A stretch of 64,000 nucleotides of DNA from Candidatus Rifleibacteriota bacterium (GCA_018818125.1 JAHISQ010000034.1:156592-220591), one strand, 5' to 3'. Counted from the stretch's first letter, positions 9,131 through 19,137 are shown. A program made the numbers and translations. Notes: generated by a model not told the origin, from the sequence alone.

Positions 9131-10306
9131 ATGAGCAGTGATGTTCAAAATTTAGAGTTTCAAGAGCTGACGCCGGTAATCTGTGAAAAATGCGGATCGG
9201 CTATTCCGCTGGTAGATACCGAACTGACAGACTGTATATATTGCAATGCTCCCGTTGTTATTCCGCCAAATTATCGGAGAGGCCAGGAAACCCGTAATCG
9301 CCTTACAAAAATCCGTCAACATGCGTCAGACTTTCTTTCGCGTCTTGGCAGCCGCCCACGCAAATTGGAAATCTGGATTTCTCTGCTACCTTCATGGGCA
9401 TTTCTGATGATATTGATTTTTTTGACCATCATAGGTTTCAGCATTTCGGCTTTTGCAGTAGAGCTTGGTTTAAGCAATTTAATCGGAACAAATGCCACCG
9501 ATTACTTTCCTGAAGTGGTAATTGTGCTGGTGTATCTTGGGTCTCTATTTTTGTTTTTTGGGCTGCCGATGGCCGCCTTCTTCTTGGTGCGCAGGCGAGT
9601 TTTTGTAACTCGGCGTCTGATGAAGGTTCTTGCTGCTGGCGAACCAATCAAGCCTGGTGGGCCGGTCACATGCCGAAGGTGCGGTGGGCCATTTCAGACT
9701 GCGGCAAACGAAACTGTGGCCGCATGCGCTTATTGCGGCACTGAAAATTTTCTGCAGGTTCCGCCAGAATGGCTTTCGGCAACCCGCAAACTGACAAACA
9801 GTTCAGGCCGCAATGTTTTCTGGGCTGAGCGCGAATTTACAAGAGAAATGACTTCTTCACACAGTTCTCTTACGAACCAGCTGAAAGTATTTGGGATATT
9901 TATTATGTTTCTTGCCGGTGCATTTATTTCCGCAGACACCTCAAAGATGAAGGTATGGTCAAATGATGTCGCGAAAGAGGTCAGACCCATTTACGGTCGG
10001 AGTCCTGATGTAGCGGTTCCCGAGATCGGAAAGCCTTTTAAATTACATGGACTTTTCAGAAAATACGACAACAAACGTGAATTCAAATACAGTATTGCAC
10101 TAAAGAACCATGAGTGCCTGGTAATCTCAGCTATCGAAGAAGGGCCGGTAAAAGTTCTCATAAATGGCCGCTATACGCTAGAAACACTCCCGGCCACAAT
10201 TGGGGAACCAGCTGAATTTTCAGCCACGCCTGGTGGCTGGTTTGATTTTGTCATGGCTATCCCGGCAGACAAACCTCTGCCATTAATTAAGGTTGATCTG
10301 AAATAA
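9131..10306 (+). CDS. Membrane protein with two zinc ribbons
   Basis: 391 residues. A first zinc ribbon (Cys18, Cys21, Cys35, Cys38) precedes two membrane helices (about 83-105 and 126-153). A second ribbon (Cys181, Cys184, Cys199, Cys202) follows, then a further helix (about 251-268) and a C-terminal domain of about 110 residues that is probably extracytoplasmic and beta-rich. The two ribbons would bind structural zinc and face the cytoplasm. The gene starts one base after the stop of the preceding membrane protein and has its own GAAGGAAAG site. I do not recognise the family. Confidence 0.75.
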   Translation: MSSDVQNLEFQELTPVICEKCGSAIPLVDTELTDCIYCNAPVVIPPNYRRGQETRNRLTKIRQHASDFLSRLGSRPRKLEIWISLLPSWAFLMILIFLTIIGFSISAFAVELGLSNLIGTNATDYFPEVVIVLVYLGSLFLFFGLPMAAFFLVRRRVFVTRRLMKVLAAGEPIKPGGPVTCRRCGGPFQTAANETVAACAYCGTENFLQVPPEWLSATRKLTNSSGRNVFWAEREFTREMTSSHSSLTNQLKVFGIFIMFLAGAFISADTSKMKVWSNDVAKEVRPIYGRSPDVAVPEIGKPFKLHGLFRKYDNKREFKYSIALKNHECLVISAIEEGPVKVLINGRYTLETLPATIGEPAEFSATPGGWFDFVMAIPADKPLPLIKVDLK

Positions 10307-10361
10307 ATTCTATTTTCCAGCGGCGCCCCCTAACACTCGGGGATACATGGTCATAGACACA

Positions 10362-13130
10362 TCAATCGGACTCTAGAGATTTTTGCTCGCGCTCGTCAAA
10401 ATCACTAAATGCAGTTTTGCAGACCTTGCGAAAGTTGCCCAGTTCGAATTCCAGTTCTTCTACTAATTCTCCAACAACTTTAACATCACTATCTTTCAGT
10501 GCATTTTGAATTTTACAGACAATACCGTTTAATTTTAGCGCTCTAACATTTGCTGAAGCGCCTTTTAATCGATGAACGCGCTCTGCGAGTTCAGCAAAGT
10601 CGCTTTTTTCAACACATTGTTTGATAGCCAGTGTTTCAGTGATGGCCTCGTCAAGGAAAACACCCACAATTCGCTTGACTACAGTATAGTTTAGTTCAAA
10701 TTGTGTCAGCAGCTCATCGTAGTCGAATATTTCATTTCTATCCACAGGTGCAGATTGATTTGAGGCATTGTCTACTGTAACACTTAGCCACTTTTCAAGC
10801 ATCTTAGACAGGTCAGCAACCATAATCGGCTTGGTTAGATAATCATTCATACCTGCTTCAACGCACTTTTCACGATATCCAGAAAAAGCATGAGCTGTTA
10901 ACGCTATTACAACAGTATTTTTGTCGATTCCATCATATTTACCACTGCGAATTTCGGCAGTTGCTGCAAAGCCGTCCATGACCGGCATCTGCACATCCAT
11001 CATTACCAGGTCATAATGCACGCTCGTTAGCGCCTGCAAAGCTTTCTCGCCATTAGATACGACATCGGCACTATATCCCAATCTTTTCAGCAATTCCAGG
11101 GCAACCTGCTGGTTGGTTAAATTGTCTTCAGCCAGAAGAATGCGCGCTTTCTTCCTGTCATCACTAAGAGTATGTCTTGTAATTATTTTCTGCTCCTCGA
11201 CATGCCCGATCTCTTTGTGCGGAAAGCCAAGAACAGTTAGAAGACAATCATAAAGGTCTGATTGTTTCACTGGTTTGGTTAAGTATGCAGAGAAACCGCA
11301 TTCGACAAACCGCTTGGCATCGCCACGGCTACTCATCGAAGTCATTATTATCATCGACACACCGGCAAGCATATGATCAGATTTAACCATTTTAGCCAGT
11401 TCTTCACCGCTAAGCTCAGGCATATGAAAATCAGTGATTACAACATTGAACGGAGTATTTGACAGTGCAGCGTTTTTCAAAATATTGAAACCGTCATAAA
11501 CTGTTTGTGTTATTTCGTGGCGAACGCCCCAGCAGCCTAATTGCTCAGAAACTACTTTCAAATTTGTAAGATTGTCATCAACAATCAGCACATTTGCGTC
11601 AGAGAGAGAGCCGCGTGGTAATCGAGCTTCCGCATTTTTTCTTTCCTGCATGGGAAACTTGATTTTGCACCAGAATGTTGAGCCAAAGTTTTCTCTGCTG
11701 GTTACACCAATTTCACCGCCCATCAGGTCAACAAGTTTCTTGGAAATCGCCAGACCAAGACCGCTACCGCCATATTTTCTGCTAACCGAGGCATCTAACT
11801 GCCCAAATGCATTGAAAAGTAAATCCAGCTTGCTTTCTGCTATGCCAACGCCAGTATCCTTGACCTCAAACAGTAGTTCCGTGTGATTCTCCTCCACTGA
11901 TACTAATGTCACATTTATGCTTATTTCTCCATGCAATGTGAACTTCACTGCGTTTCCGGCCAAATTAAGCAAAATCTGACGCAAACGGCCTGGGTCACCC
12001 CGTAGAAAAATACAAATTGCAGGATCAATTCTACAAACGCACTCCAGGGCCTTCTCATGCGCCCTGCAGGCAACTATTTCAGCAACGTCTTCTACGGTAG
12101 TTCGCAAATCAAAATCAATAATTTCGAGATCAAGTTTCTCTGCTTCAATCTTGGAAAAATCAAGAATATCATTGATTATTGCCAACAACTTATCGCTGCT
12201 GGTCCGAATTATCTCGGCAAATTTTTTCTGTTCGGTACTCAGATCTGTGTCGAGCAAAATATTTGCCATGCCGATAATGCCATTCATCGGTGTCCGAATC
12301 TCATGACTCATGGCCGCCAGGAAATCTGACTTTGCTATGCTTGCCGCTTCAGCCACTTCTTTTGCAGCGTTAAGCTCCGATGTACGCTCTTCAACTTTTC
12401 TTTCCAATTCCTCATGATAGCTGACCAGTTCTTCATCACGCTGCTGAATCTCATTTAGCATTTTGTTAAAAGCATCAACGAGATGCCCAATTTCATCATC
12501 GCAATATTTGATTCCTCTGATGGAATATTTTTTTTCTTCTGAAACGATCTGTGCTGTCCGTTCAAGCTCTTTTATCGGTTTAATGATGCTGTTTCTCAGA
12601 TACGTCCCAACAACCGTAACAAGAAGCGCGCTAAGCAGGGCAAACAGTGTTACCCGCACCAGTCTGTCAATTATTTCCAACCAGGTACTGGAAATATCAG
12701 CATCAATAACAATTCTACCAATTGGCTTGCCACCAAGAATTATCGGGTTATCGATCTTAATCATAGTTGGCAACAGAAAAGCCAAAGCTTTGTTCAACAT
12801 TGCCGTATCGCCAGAGGCGCGACCAGGAGGAGCATAACTGGCAAAAACATCTCTCTCGACGGTGTACACGCTCGCCCGAACAATCTCTGGCATAACCATA
12901 AGCGCTTCAAGAGTTTTTTCAGTGCCTCTTTTATCTGAAAAAGTCAGCGCTGACTGGCAACTTTGCCCGACCGCATCAGCTATTGCCCTGATTTGCATCT
13001 GTTTGTCAGTATAAGTGTTCACCAGATTAGCAGCTATAAAGGTAACTGAAACAAAAGTAAAAGCACAAAGATTGCTGGTAATAAGAATAACAGATAGTTT
13101 GCGCGCCAGACTCATGTTAGCAAACTTCAT
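10362..13130 (-). CDS. BarA-like hybrid histidine kinase: sensor, HAMP, kinase, two receivers and HPt
   Basis: 922 residues forming a complete internal phosphorelay. A periplasmic sensor of about 110 residues lies between helices at 10-35 and 157-178 and looks like a CHASE8-type domain (ALTFSDKR, then [12 protein letters not shown]). A HAMP domain, a coiled coil (about 225-262) and HisKA with His276 in [11 protein letters not shown] follow, then the ATPase domain with Asn393, DTGVGI and GGSGLGLAI. Receiver 1 has Asp567, receiver 2 has Asp712, and the C-terminal HPt domain has His853 in HRLKGAS. The usual output is a separate DNA-binding or cyclic-di-GMP regulator; none is adjacent. The start overlaps the stop of a small upstream ORF (ATGA), suggesting coupled translation. 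Confidence 0.95.
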   Translation of the reverse strand: MKFANMSLARKLSVILITSNLCAFTFVSVTFIAANLVNTYTDKQMQIRAIADAVGQSCQSALTFSDKRGTEKTLEALMVMPEIVRASVYTVERDVFASYAPPGRASGDTAMLNKALAFLLPTMIKIDNPIILGGKPIGRIVIDADISSTWLEIIDRLVRVTLFALLSALLVTVVGTYLRNSIIKPIKELERTAQIVSEEKKYSIRGIKYCDDEIGHLVDAFNKMLNEIQQRDEELVSYHEELERKVEERTSELNAAKEVAEAASIAKSDFLAAMSHEIRTPMNGIIGMANILLDTDLSTEQKKFAEIIRTSSDKLLAIINDILDFSKIEAEKLDLEIIDFDLRTTVEDVAEIVACRAHEKALECVCRIDPAICIFLRGDPGRLRQILLNLAGNAVKFTLHGEISINVTLVSVEENHTELLFEVKDTGVGIAESKLDLLFNAFGQLDASVSRKYGGSGLGLAISKKLVDLMGGEIGVTSRENFGSTFWCKIKFPMQERKNAEARLPRGSLSDANVLIVDDNLTNLKVVSEQLGCWGVRHEITQTVYDGFNILKNAALSNTPFNVVITDFHMPELSGEELAKMVKSDHMLAGVSMIIMTSMSSRGDAKRFVECGFSAYLTKPVKQSDLYDCLLTVLGFPHKEIGHVEEQKIITRHTLSDDRKKARILLAEDNLTNQQVALELLKRLGYSADVVSNGEKALQALTSVHYDLVMMDVQMPVMDGFAATAEIRSGKYDGIDKNTVVIALTAHAFSGYREKCVEAGMNDYLTKPIMVADLSKMLEKWLSVTVDNASNQSAPVDRNEIFDYDELLTQFELNYTVVKRIVGVFLDEAITETLAIKQCVEKSDFAELAERVHRLKGASANVRALKLNGIVCKIQNALKDSDVKVVGELVEELEFELGNFRKVCKTAFSDFDEREQKSLESD

Positions 13131-13294
13131 CGTATAACCTCTTTGCCCAGTCCTGGTAACTGACTACTGATATTTAGTTTTGCCTTGTTTGCAGCAGAAA
13201 AAGAAAAGCTTCCAGATTGGCTATGTACACCAACAAAAGCAATTATTAGAAACAAATAAATAATCTCAGCGAATCCTCTGGTAGCAGCAAGCAT
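13127..13294 (-). CDS. Small 55-residue secreted or membrane peptide coupled to the hybrid kinase
   Basis: An ATG at 13294 follows a good GAGGAT ribosome-binding site six bases upstream and opens a 55-codon frame whose TGA overlaps the kinase ATG as ATGA. The predicted peptide has a hydrophobic stretch (residues 8-22, [15 protein letters not shown]) after an N-terminal arginine, then a polar tail ending [10 protein letters not shown], as in a short exported or membrane-tethered peptide. The site, the overlap and the signal-like core support expression. CHASE8-type sensors can be paired with a periplasmic YfiR regulator, but this peptide is too short to be YfiR. It may be a ligand or inhibitor of the kinase, or simply a translational leader. 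Confidence 0.55.
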   Translation of the reverse strand: MLAATRGFAEIIYLFLIIAFVGVHSQSGSFSFSAANKAKLNISSQLPGLGKEVIR

Positions 13295-13575
13295 TTATCT
13301 ATCCTCATATGCTGCAATCTAAAATCTATCTACCCTAGGTTAGGCCATAAAAAACCAATTTGTCAATCACCTTAAACACCGCATGGTTTAAGCATCATAG
13401 TATCACAACAACCTCCAGAAACAGTTTAGCAGTGTTAGATTTTTCTATTTTACTTTTTGGCATCTGGGCAAACTCTCAAGAAAATCTGGGGCCTATTGTC
13501 AGCAATCCAGGATCACGTCGCCCGCTCGAAGCCTATTTACCACAGGTCACCAATAACTGATGCTCATAGAGTTAC

Positions 13576-14775
13576 TTAATAAAACTCTTTTGTCATAAAA
13601 GCCTGGCTTTTTTCCCTAAGATTGCCCTGGTCAAACTCAACTTTATAGAAACCTGGAACATCTATCTGGTTCTCAGGATCAGTAAGAGATTTCAATTTAA
13701 GCCTCCCGACTTTTACCACAACAGTTCCCAGATTTCTGGCTGAATCATAGGTAAACTTAAATTTTCCAGAGCCGCATTCAGCGATAATTTTGTCACCGGC
13801 CAGAACCTTTATCATCCCGGTGCCTTCTTGAAAAGATGAGTTAGATAGCCTCATTTCACCATTTATCAGATGAAGAACTTTGCTGGTAACTATTGGCAGA
13901 ACAGTGTCAAAAGCCGGCTTTTCGATGGCCACCTCCGATTTACCGACAAGCTCAACAGAAGTGCTTTCACCAAGAGAAAACAATGATCTGCCATTTTCGC
14001 CAGAGCGGATAGTTATTGGCAATGAGTAGCTCGCAGACTTATTTACTAACTGCCAAACGTCTTCCGTTTTAATCTGAACGTCTCCTGATAATCTGACAAC
14101 ATTAAACGAAGCGGCCTCTTTTTGAGCCGCATCAATTACTGTCTGACTGCAGACAGCTCCATGTTTTTTCAAAATCTGTGCAATTTCCAGATTCTTCTTT
14201 TGCACGGCACAATCCAAAACGTTATATCCCTTGCTAGTCTGCAGAAGAGGGTCAGCCTTAAGTGACAATAGATACTCAACCAGTAAAGGCTCTTCTAGTT
14301 CTACTGCCAGATGCAATGCCGTCACCCCATCTTCATCTGCTCCGTCAACAGTATAGCCTGCTGCAACAAGCTTCTGGCTGGCACTTTTAAAATCTTCCAG
14401 AGTCTGTTGAGATGCATTGAAACCCTCTTTTGCTCCATGAACAGAGCAAACAATAACGCCCTCATGAGCCAGATCGCCCTCACTGGAATAGTGACAACCA
14501 TACTCCTGAGAAATCGGGTTTTTGAGATATTCGGGAATGAGAAAACCTGGTTCACGAACAAATCTGTCTTCGAAATTAGAGATATATTCTTCATTATCCA
14601 TATTGTACATTTCCACAGCACTAGCCACAACGCGCTGGTTGGCAAAACACCAATCCCTGACAGCACTTTCTTTTGTTGGGATAAAGGCTTCGTGCAACTG
14701 AGCGCAACAGACCGAAGCTAAAAAAAACAAAGCAGCTGCTACTAGTAATCCGACGACTTTTGCAAAGCTGTTCAT
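13576..14775 (-). CDS. Secreted protein with pseudopilin-G-like, ankyrin and FecR-like regions
   Basis: 399 residues after an AGGAG site six bases from the ATG. A signal peptide (about 1-25) is followed by a cysteine-bearing segment (CFANQRVVASAVEMYNMDN, then GCHYSSEG and CSVHGA) resembling the C-terminal part of GspG-like pseudopilins without a pilin helix. Two to three ankyrin repeats follow (about 145-212; GVTALHLAVE and GYNVLDCAVQKKN). The rest (about 225-370) is beta-rich with a FecR-like rhythm (GEMRLSNSSF, IKVLAGDKIIAECGSGKF). Likely a periplasmic scaffold; partner unknown. The gene is monocistronic and divergent from the pseudopilin block that begins at 15137. Confidence 0.75.
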   Translation of the reverse strand: MNSFAKVVGLLVAAALFFLASVCCAQLHEAFIPTKESAVRDWCFANQRVVASAVEMYNMDNEEYISNFEDRFVREPGFLIPEYLKNPISQEYGCHYSSEGDLAHEGVIVCSVHGAKEGFNASQQTLEDFKSASQKLVAAGYTVDGADEDGVTALHLAVELEEPLLVEYLLSLKADPLLQTSKGYNVLDCAVQKKNLEIAQILKKHGAVCSQTVIDAAQKEAASFNVVRLSGDVQIKTEDVWQLVNKSASYSLPITIRSGENGRSLFSLGESTSVELVGKSEVAIEKPAFDTVLPIVTSKVLHLINGEMRLSNSSFQEGTGMIKVLAGDKIIAECGSGKFKFTYDSARNLGTVVVKVGRLKLKSLTDPENQIDVPGFYKVEFDQGNLREKSQAFMTKEFY

Positions 14776-15136
14776 AACTGTCTCCTGATTAGAACCAATT
14801 TCGAGATAACATGAAGCCTCTCACAAAACTCCGCTTTGCCACAGAACGGCACTGCACGAGAATTCTACAGCTTTCATGATAAAAGCTCAACAGGTTGACA
14901 TGAATAGTCTGACTTAAACAGACAAAATCATTACCACATGTAGACCTGCAGTAAGTTTGCGTAGTCTGCGTCATTGCCAGACTTGAATAACAGTATGAAA
15001 GTCGTAGTAATAAATATGCATGGCGTGGTAAAAACATTTCAGAGATTTTGAGAAAAATACGCAAAATTCTGAAAAACCAGAGATATAATTGTAACCAGAT
15101 CAGTTCTGAAGACAATCAAGTAACATAAAACCCAAT
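14776..15136. other. Intergenic region between divergent genes, holding a gene-tail remnant
   Basis: About 360 bases separate the ankyrin/FecR-like gene from the pseudopilin block. A perfect -10-type TATAAT lies at 15084-15089, about 50 bases before the start at 15137, but no good -35 is visible at the expected distance. The only other content I see is the 45-base copy of the 3' end of the spermidine-synthase-like gene at 14922-14966. Confidence 0.4.
14922..14966 (-). pseudogene. 45-base copy of the 3' end of the spermidine-synthase-like gene
   Basis: Positions 14922-14966 match 37884-37928 in 43 of 45 bases, in the same orientation. Read leftwards, the segment encodes DYANLLQVYMW followed by TAA, identical to the last 11 residues of the membrane-fused spermidine-synthase-like protein at 37893-40160, plus a few bases beyond its stop. 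Both mismatches are C/T changes, one silent (Leu codon) and one beyond the stop. Upstream of the match the sequence is unrelated. It is either the residue of a second, deleted copy or a small conserved element that both loci share. Confidence 0.6.
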
Positions 15137-15535
15137 ATGAATATCAAAAATGGCCTTGGTATGTTAGAGCTACTTATAATCCTTTTTCTCATCTCGGCAT
15201 GTTTGCTGCCGATCTTTCATCAACTGATGTCAACAGGGGCTTTGCTTCGCGAAGCCACTTTAAAAGAAGCAGCCAGCACCATTAATACAAGTTACCTCGA
15301 AACATACGAAAGTCAGCCATATCAACGCCTAAAATTGCTTGTAGGAGAGCTTGATCTCACGGTTCCAGCCAATTATCGCTCACACCTGCGAAGCAAACTA
15401 AAAATCACTGAGATTGTCCCTGACAGACTGATCAGCCTAGTTGTTTCAACTTCATTTGCGGAATCAGAGCGAAACCCTCTGACTCTGGCCACGATGGTAG
15501 CCAATCATCACCCGGTGACAGGAGCCTTGAAATGA
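15137..15535 (+). CDS. Minor pseudopilin (type IV pilin-like)
   Basis: 132 residues starting with a short positive leader, then G6 and LGMLELLIILFLIS. This is a type III prepilin signal with Glu at position +5 of the mature protein and a long hydrophobic helix. The remaining 90 residues form a small globular part with no cysteines; a GspI/PilV-like role fits size and position. Its stop overlaps the next pseudopilin start as ATGA. It opens the plus-strand block. Export and assembly would need a prepilin peptidase and ATPase encoded outside the window. Confidence 0.8.
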   Translation: MNIKNGLGMLELLIILFLISACLLPIFHQLMSTGALLREATLKEAASTINTSYLETYESQPYQRLKLLVGELDLTVPANYRSHLRSKLKITEIVPDRLISLVVSTSFAESERNPLTLATMVANHHPVTGALK

Positions 15536-16122
15536 GAAAAAAGGGCTTCACAATGGTAGAAATGCTGCTTACTGTCTGCCTGTTGGCATTTTTAATTTTT
15601 GTTATCATTCAACTGTTTTCTTTTGCTTCAAAATACTATAACTTTGGCACATTCAAGCTAAGGCAACTCAGCATGCTTCGGATTGCACTTGAACTGCTCA
15701 AAAGTGATATCAGAGAAGCCAGTGGTGATCTGAGAATTATTAATGGGAACAAAACATTGCTGATCAGAAAATTCACTTCAGATTCAACCGGGCAGCTTAG
15801 ATACGACAAAAGTGGCACACCAGAGAGTGGTGAACTTTGTGAATACAGGTTTTCTTCATCATCAGACAAGTCCGCATCGGGAATTTTATATCGAAATAAC
15901 CGAGCTATTTTGACTGATATAGATAATGTTGATTTTGCATTTAACAAAGAGCAGATAGATGATGCACAGCTGCTCAGAGTAATTGTTACGATTGAGCATC
16001 AGCATAAGGGCGGTAGGAGTAAAACCTCTATCCACATTTCCCCAAAACACCTCTCAAGCTGGGCAAGAGACCCTTTCTGGGTGTCAATCGGCAATGACCA
16101 GCGCTTCAAATATAAGTTTTAG
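15532..16122 (+). CDS. Minor pseudopilin, GspJ/PilW-like
   Basis: 196 residues beginning MRKKG then FTMVEMLLTV, a textbook prepilin leader (cut after Gly5, Glu at +5). The segment around residues 45-60 (LRIALELLKSDIREAS) is the helix typical of GspJ-like proteins, followed by a beta-rich half with YRFSSSSDKSASGILYRN and ILTDIDNVDFAF. It overlaps the preceding gene by four bases. By analogy with type II secretion pseudopilins it would sit at the tip of a short pseudopilus. Confidence 0.85.
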   Translation: MRKKGFTMVEMLLTVCLLAFLIFVIIQLFSFASKYYNFGTFKLRQLSMLRIALELLKSDIREASGDLRIINGNKTLLIRKFTSDSTGQLRYDKSGTPESGELCEYRFSSSSDKSASGILYRNNRAILTDIDNVDFAFNKEQIDDAQLLRVIVTIEHQHKGGRSKTSIHISPKHLSSWARDPFWVSIGNDQRFKYKF

Positions 16123-16132
16123 AGTAAAATTC

Positions 16133-17302
16133 ATGCAACAACAGCCTTATAATAATCCAAAACAGGCCCAGACTTTTCTTACAGTTGTTCTCGGGTTGGC
16201 TGGAGTTATTCTTATATTTGTCATGATCTTGTTTAACCAGATCAGAGAAACAACCTATTTGCTGAAACGTGCTCAGGATAATGAGGCATCTTACTTTGCA
16301 GCAGGAGGAGCGATCGAAGAAGCAATTGCTCAGCTACGCAAAGAAGTTAACGACCCGTCTTCAAAATTTCATGATTTTCTGAGAACTGAAATCAATACAA
16401 AATTGCAAATAGATCTGCCTCATTCAACCAACCTTCTTAAATCAGCCTTTACAAGTCAGTTTAAACAGGTTGAAGCCTGGGCAAAGGTTGTCGACCTGAA
16501 TCAGATCAAAGAGCAGTTGATTGCTGATTCTGCCGATCGATCCGGGCACATTTCTGTTTCCGCCAGAGCAATAATAGGCTCCGGGAAAGCCTTAATAACG
16601 GCAACCATGCAGATGAGAATACTAGACATGGCAATTCCGGCACCTTTAAATAATTACGACATTGTTTTCAAACTCAATGATTCTCTAATTGGTGCCAACA
16701 AACAGAAAGATGGTAATACAGATTTATCCAGGCTCTCATTAAACGAGCTGAGAACCATTAACAATTCCTGGCACTACAATCTGATTGATAAACAGCAGAT
16801 AGTTGAACATCGTGGCATTCCCTTTGTTCTTGGGCGTGTCTGCCGGCAATTTTCGACATGGGCGCAGATGCAGAGATTTCATACATGGAGAGACGGGAAT
16901 CTCTATTTTTGCGGAGACATCCTATCGTCTGACCCTAATTCACTTGTGTTTTCAAATATTCAAATAAATGGTTTTGGGCAGATTTTTTCTACCAGATCTT
17001 CTATCACTGTAGATGGCGTTCGTTTCAGCGAAAATGCACAGATGTTGTTCGGCATTTTACAGAAAGGGGAAATTAAGCTGAGCAGAATGTATGATCCGGA
17101 AATTGCGCGATTTTCAATCTATCTGCCAGAAGGTAGATTGAGCATCGACAAAGGCACCAGATTTAAGGGATTTGCATTTGTTCAGGGAGATAATTCAGCA
17201 GAAGGTGTTGATGTTTTTCAGCCCGAGCCCTCTTTAAAAAAACTTAAAACATTTGTTTCAATTAGCGGCCAGGTGATGCTCTGGCAAAATGAGCGGGATT
17301 GA
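16133..17302 (+). CDS. Single-pass pilus-associated protein, GspK/PilX-like
   Basis: 389 residues from the ATG at 16133, ten bases after the stop of the GspJ-like gene. An in-frame start at 15983 would overlap that gene by 140 bases and is rejected. A single helix (about 15-37) is preceded by a polar leader with no clear prepilin Gly-Glu signal. The following helical segment (YFAAGGAIEEAIAQLRKE) recalls GspK/PilX proteins, and later parts (NLYFCGDILSS, then RFKGFAFVQGDN) have the beta-helix-like look of PilX-type extracellular domains. The order I-like, J-like, K-like repeats in other modules of this window. Confidence 0.7.
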   Translation: MQQQPYNNPKQAQTFLTVVLGLAGVILIFVMILFNQIRETTYLLKRAQDNEASYFAAGGAIEEAIAQLRKEVNDPSSKFHDFLRTEINTKLQIDLPHSTNLLKSAFTSQFKQVEAWAKVVDLNQIKEQLIADSADRSGHISVSARAIIGSGKALITATMQMRILDMAIPAPLNNYDIVFKLNDSLIGANKQKDGNTDLSRLSLNELRTINNSWHYNLIDKQQIVEHRGIPFVLGRVCRQFSTWAQMQRFHTWRDGNLYFCGDILSSDPNSLVFSNIQINGFGQIFSTRSSITVDGVRFSENAQMLFGILQKGEIKLSRMYDPEIARFSIYLPEGRLSIDKGTRFKGFAFVQGDNSAEGVDVFQPEPSLKKLKTFVSISGQVMLWQNERD

Positions 17303-17376
17303 GCAAGGATAGTATTTACAGTTCTGCTGGCATAGGATATTCTTGACCTGCCAGACGGTAATGATTCTGCTGGAGA

Positions 17377-17943
17377 ATGAAATTGACTAACAAGACGGAA
17401 ACGCGTGAGGAAGGTGCAGATTCTGTTCTGGTAGGAAAGATCCTTTCCGGCCAGAAGAACTGTTATGCCGAGATCATTACGCGTTTTCAGAATAGAATTT
17501 TTTCGATGACTTTTTCCTATACGCGCAACTATGAAGATGCTCGTGATCTGACACAGGAAATTTTCATTGCTGTATTCAACAGTCTGGCAAGATTTGACAA
17601 GACCAGATCGCTGACAAATTGGGTTTTGAAAATTGCCGTTCACCACTGTTACCAGTTTTTGCGTAAAACCAGACGGCCTCCAAAAGTTCTCGATTCGCCA
17701 GCAGATTTTCCAGATCCACTTGATGTTCAGATCAAGGGCGAGTTACATGGCAAATTACTCAAAGCTTTCGACAATCTAACAGAAGATCTGAAATTAACAG
17801 TATGGCTTTACTATTTTCTGGAGCGAAGTTGTAAAGAGTCAGCAGAAATTCTTGAAATTTCGATCGATCTCGTCAAAGTAAGACTATTCAGAGCCAGAAA
17901 AATTTTAGGTGAGCAGTTGAATGCTTTTGAGGTAGATATTTGA
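17377..17943 (+). CDS. ECF-family RNA polymerase sigma factor
   Basis: 188 residues with the two ECF domains. Region 2 contains the DARDLTQEIFIAVFNSLARF core and the WVLKIAVHHCYQFLRK helix; region 4 spans about 140-182 (ESAEILEISIDLVKVRLFRARKIL). The linker is short, as usual for ECF factors. The ATG at 17377 has GGAG only one base away, so the TTG at 17383 (seven bases from GGAG) is an alternative start. The next gene encodes a membrane-anchored FecR-domain protein with an anti-sigma-like N-terminus, its likely partner. It probably controls the neighbouring pseudopilin and FecR genes. Confidence 0.9.
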   Translation: MKLTNKTETREEGADSVLVGKILSGQKNCYAEIITRFQNRIFSMTFSYTRNYEDARDLTQEIFIAVFNSLARFDKTRSLTNWVLKIAVHHCYQFLRKTRRPPKVLDSPADFPDPLDVQIKGELHGKLLKAFDNLTEDLKLTVWLYYFLERSCKESAEILEISIDLVKVRLFRARKILGEQLNAFEVDI

Positions 17944-18076
17944 GAAAAATGTAACCATTTTTCAGCCTGAACTAATTAACTTAATAGGAGCCAGTTCTGG
18001 ATAAGTTTAATAAAGACTCTTCGATGCTTTTCGAGTTGTCATGTCATTACGAATTCGTGCCAGCAAAGAGAACGAA

Positions 18077-19090
18077 ATGAGCCGTCAGCCAAGTGAAAAC
18101 GAGCTGTTTGACTACATGGAGGGCAGTCTGCCCCCCGAAAAACATGCTGCTGTCAAAAAGTATCTCGACGAACACGAAGACTGCCGTGTTTCGCTCGAAG
18201 CTGCGCAGAATGGTGCAAAAGCTCTTGGTGCATTTAAAGTCAGCGGTTCTGTCGATTTTGTGTCAGACATAATGCAGAAAATCAATCAGCCAGCACTGCC
18301 ATCAACTCCTTATCTGAAATATGGTCTGTTGGCATCCATTCTGATCATTTTCATAGCGACCAGCATAGCATTCTTAAGCAAATCAGAGCCACAGCCACAA
18401 GTAGTCCCAGTTCCCAAGCCCGATGTTCAGCAATTTGTTCCACCAGCTGAGCCACCAAAAGTTATAGCTCAGCAACCCGATGCTATTGTCAAACCAGTTG
18501 TGATTTTGAACTCAGAGTCGATTCAGCTTGCTGCAAACGAGCAAAGAACTGTTGAATCAGAAAAGACCGGAACAATTTTGTTTGCTGGCCCCGGCGATTT
18601 TGTCGTAACAGAAAATAACGTTAAAATTATTCATGGACACGCGCTGTTCAAAATAGTTCCCCGCAGTGGTAGAAACCCGTTTACAGTTTCGACTGAAGAC
18701 GCAACAATAGAAGTGATCGGTACAGTTTTCGGTGTAAACAAAGACAGCAAGGGCACCAACGTGACTTTATTAAAGGGTAAACTGCGCATCAAACAAATGG
18801 ATGCTTCACAAACTTTGGAAAGCACTTTTTCTGCGCTTATTTCTGAAAAAAACATCAGTATTGCAAAGACTACTGACAATGAAATTGCGTTCTGGTCAGC
18901 ATTTCCAGCAAGTCCGCACGAATCGGATTCGGCTAAGCCAAAGATAGCAACCGATACGACATTGCCACAAACCTCTTTGGAACAGCCAACAACAAATAAT
19001 GAACATTCCAATACTGATTCATCTGAAATCCGCTCTCCTCTTGAACTCTTAAATGATTGGTCGATTAAGCAACCCGACTCAGGTCATTGA
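18077..19090 (+). CDS. Membrane-anchored anti-sigma factor-like protein with periplasmic FecR domain
   Basis: 337 residues from the ATG at 18077, where AAAGAGAAC precedes and the sequence starts like anti-sigma proteins (ENELFDYMEGSLPPEKHAAV). The zinc-binding part is degenerate: HEDCRVSLE keeps His and one Cys but lacks the second Cys of HxxxCxxC. A helix (about 88-108) leads to a proline-rich linker and a FecR domain (about 155-270; TEDATIEVIGTVFGVN). The C-terminus carries the SPLELLNDWSIKQP motif that recurs in other secreted proteins here. It likely holds the upstream sigma factor at the membrane and responds to a periplasmic cue. Confidence 0.83.
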   Translation: MSRQPSENELFDYMEGSLPPEKHAAVKKYLDEHEDCRVSLEAAQNGAKALGAFKVSGSVDFVSDIMQKINQPALPSTPYLKYGLLASILIIFIATSIAFLSKSEPQPQVVPVPKPDVQQFVPPAEPPKVIAQQPDAIVKPVVILNSESIQLAANEQRTVESEKTGTILFAGPGDFVVTENNVKIIHGHALFKIVPRSGRNPFTVSTEDATIEVIGTVFGVNKDSKGTNVTLLKGKLRIKQMDASQTLESTFSALISEKNISIAKTTDNEIAFWSAFPASPHESDSAKPKIATDTTLPQTSLEQPTTNNEHSNTDSSEIRSPLELLNDWSIKQPDSGH

Positions 19091-19137
19091 TTTTATCGGA
19101 TTGAGTTTGATAACCCGGATCTTTAAAAAAAGTTGAG

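Noticed and set aside
13127..13294. Small ORF as YfiR
   Set aside because: YfiR proteins are far longer and have paired cysteines; this is only 55 residues.
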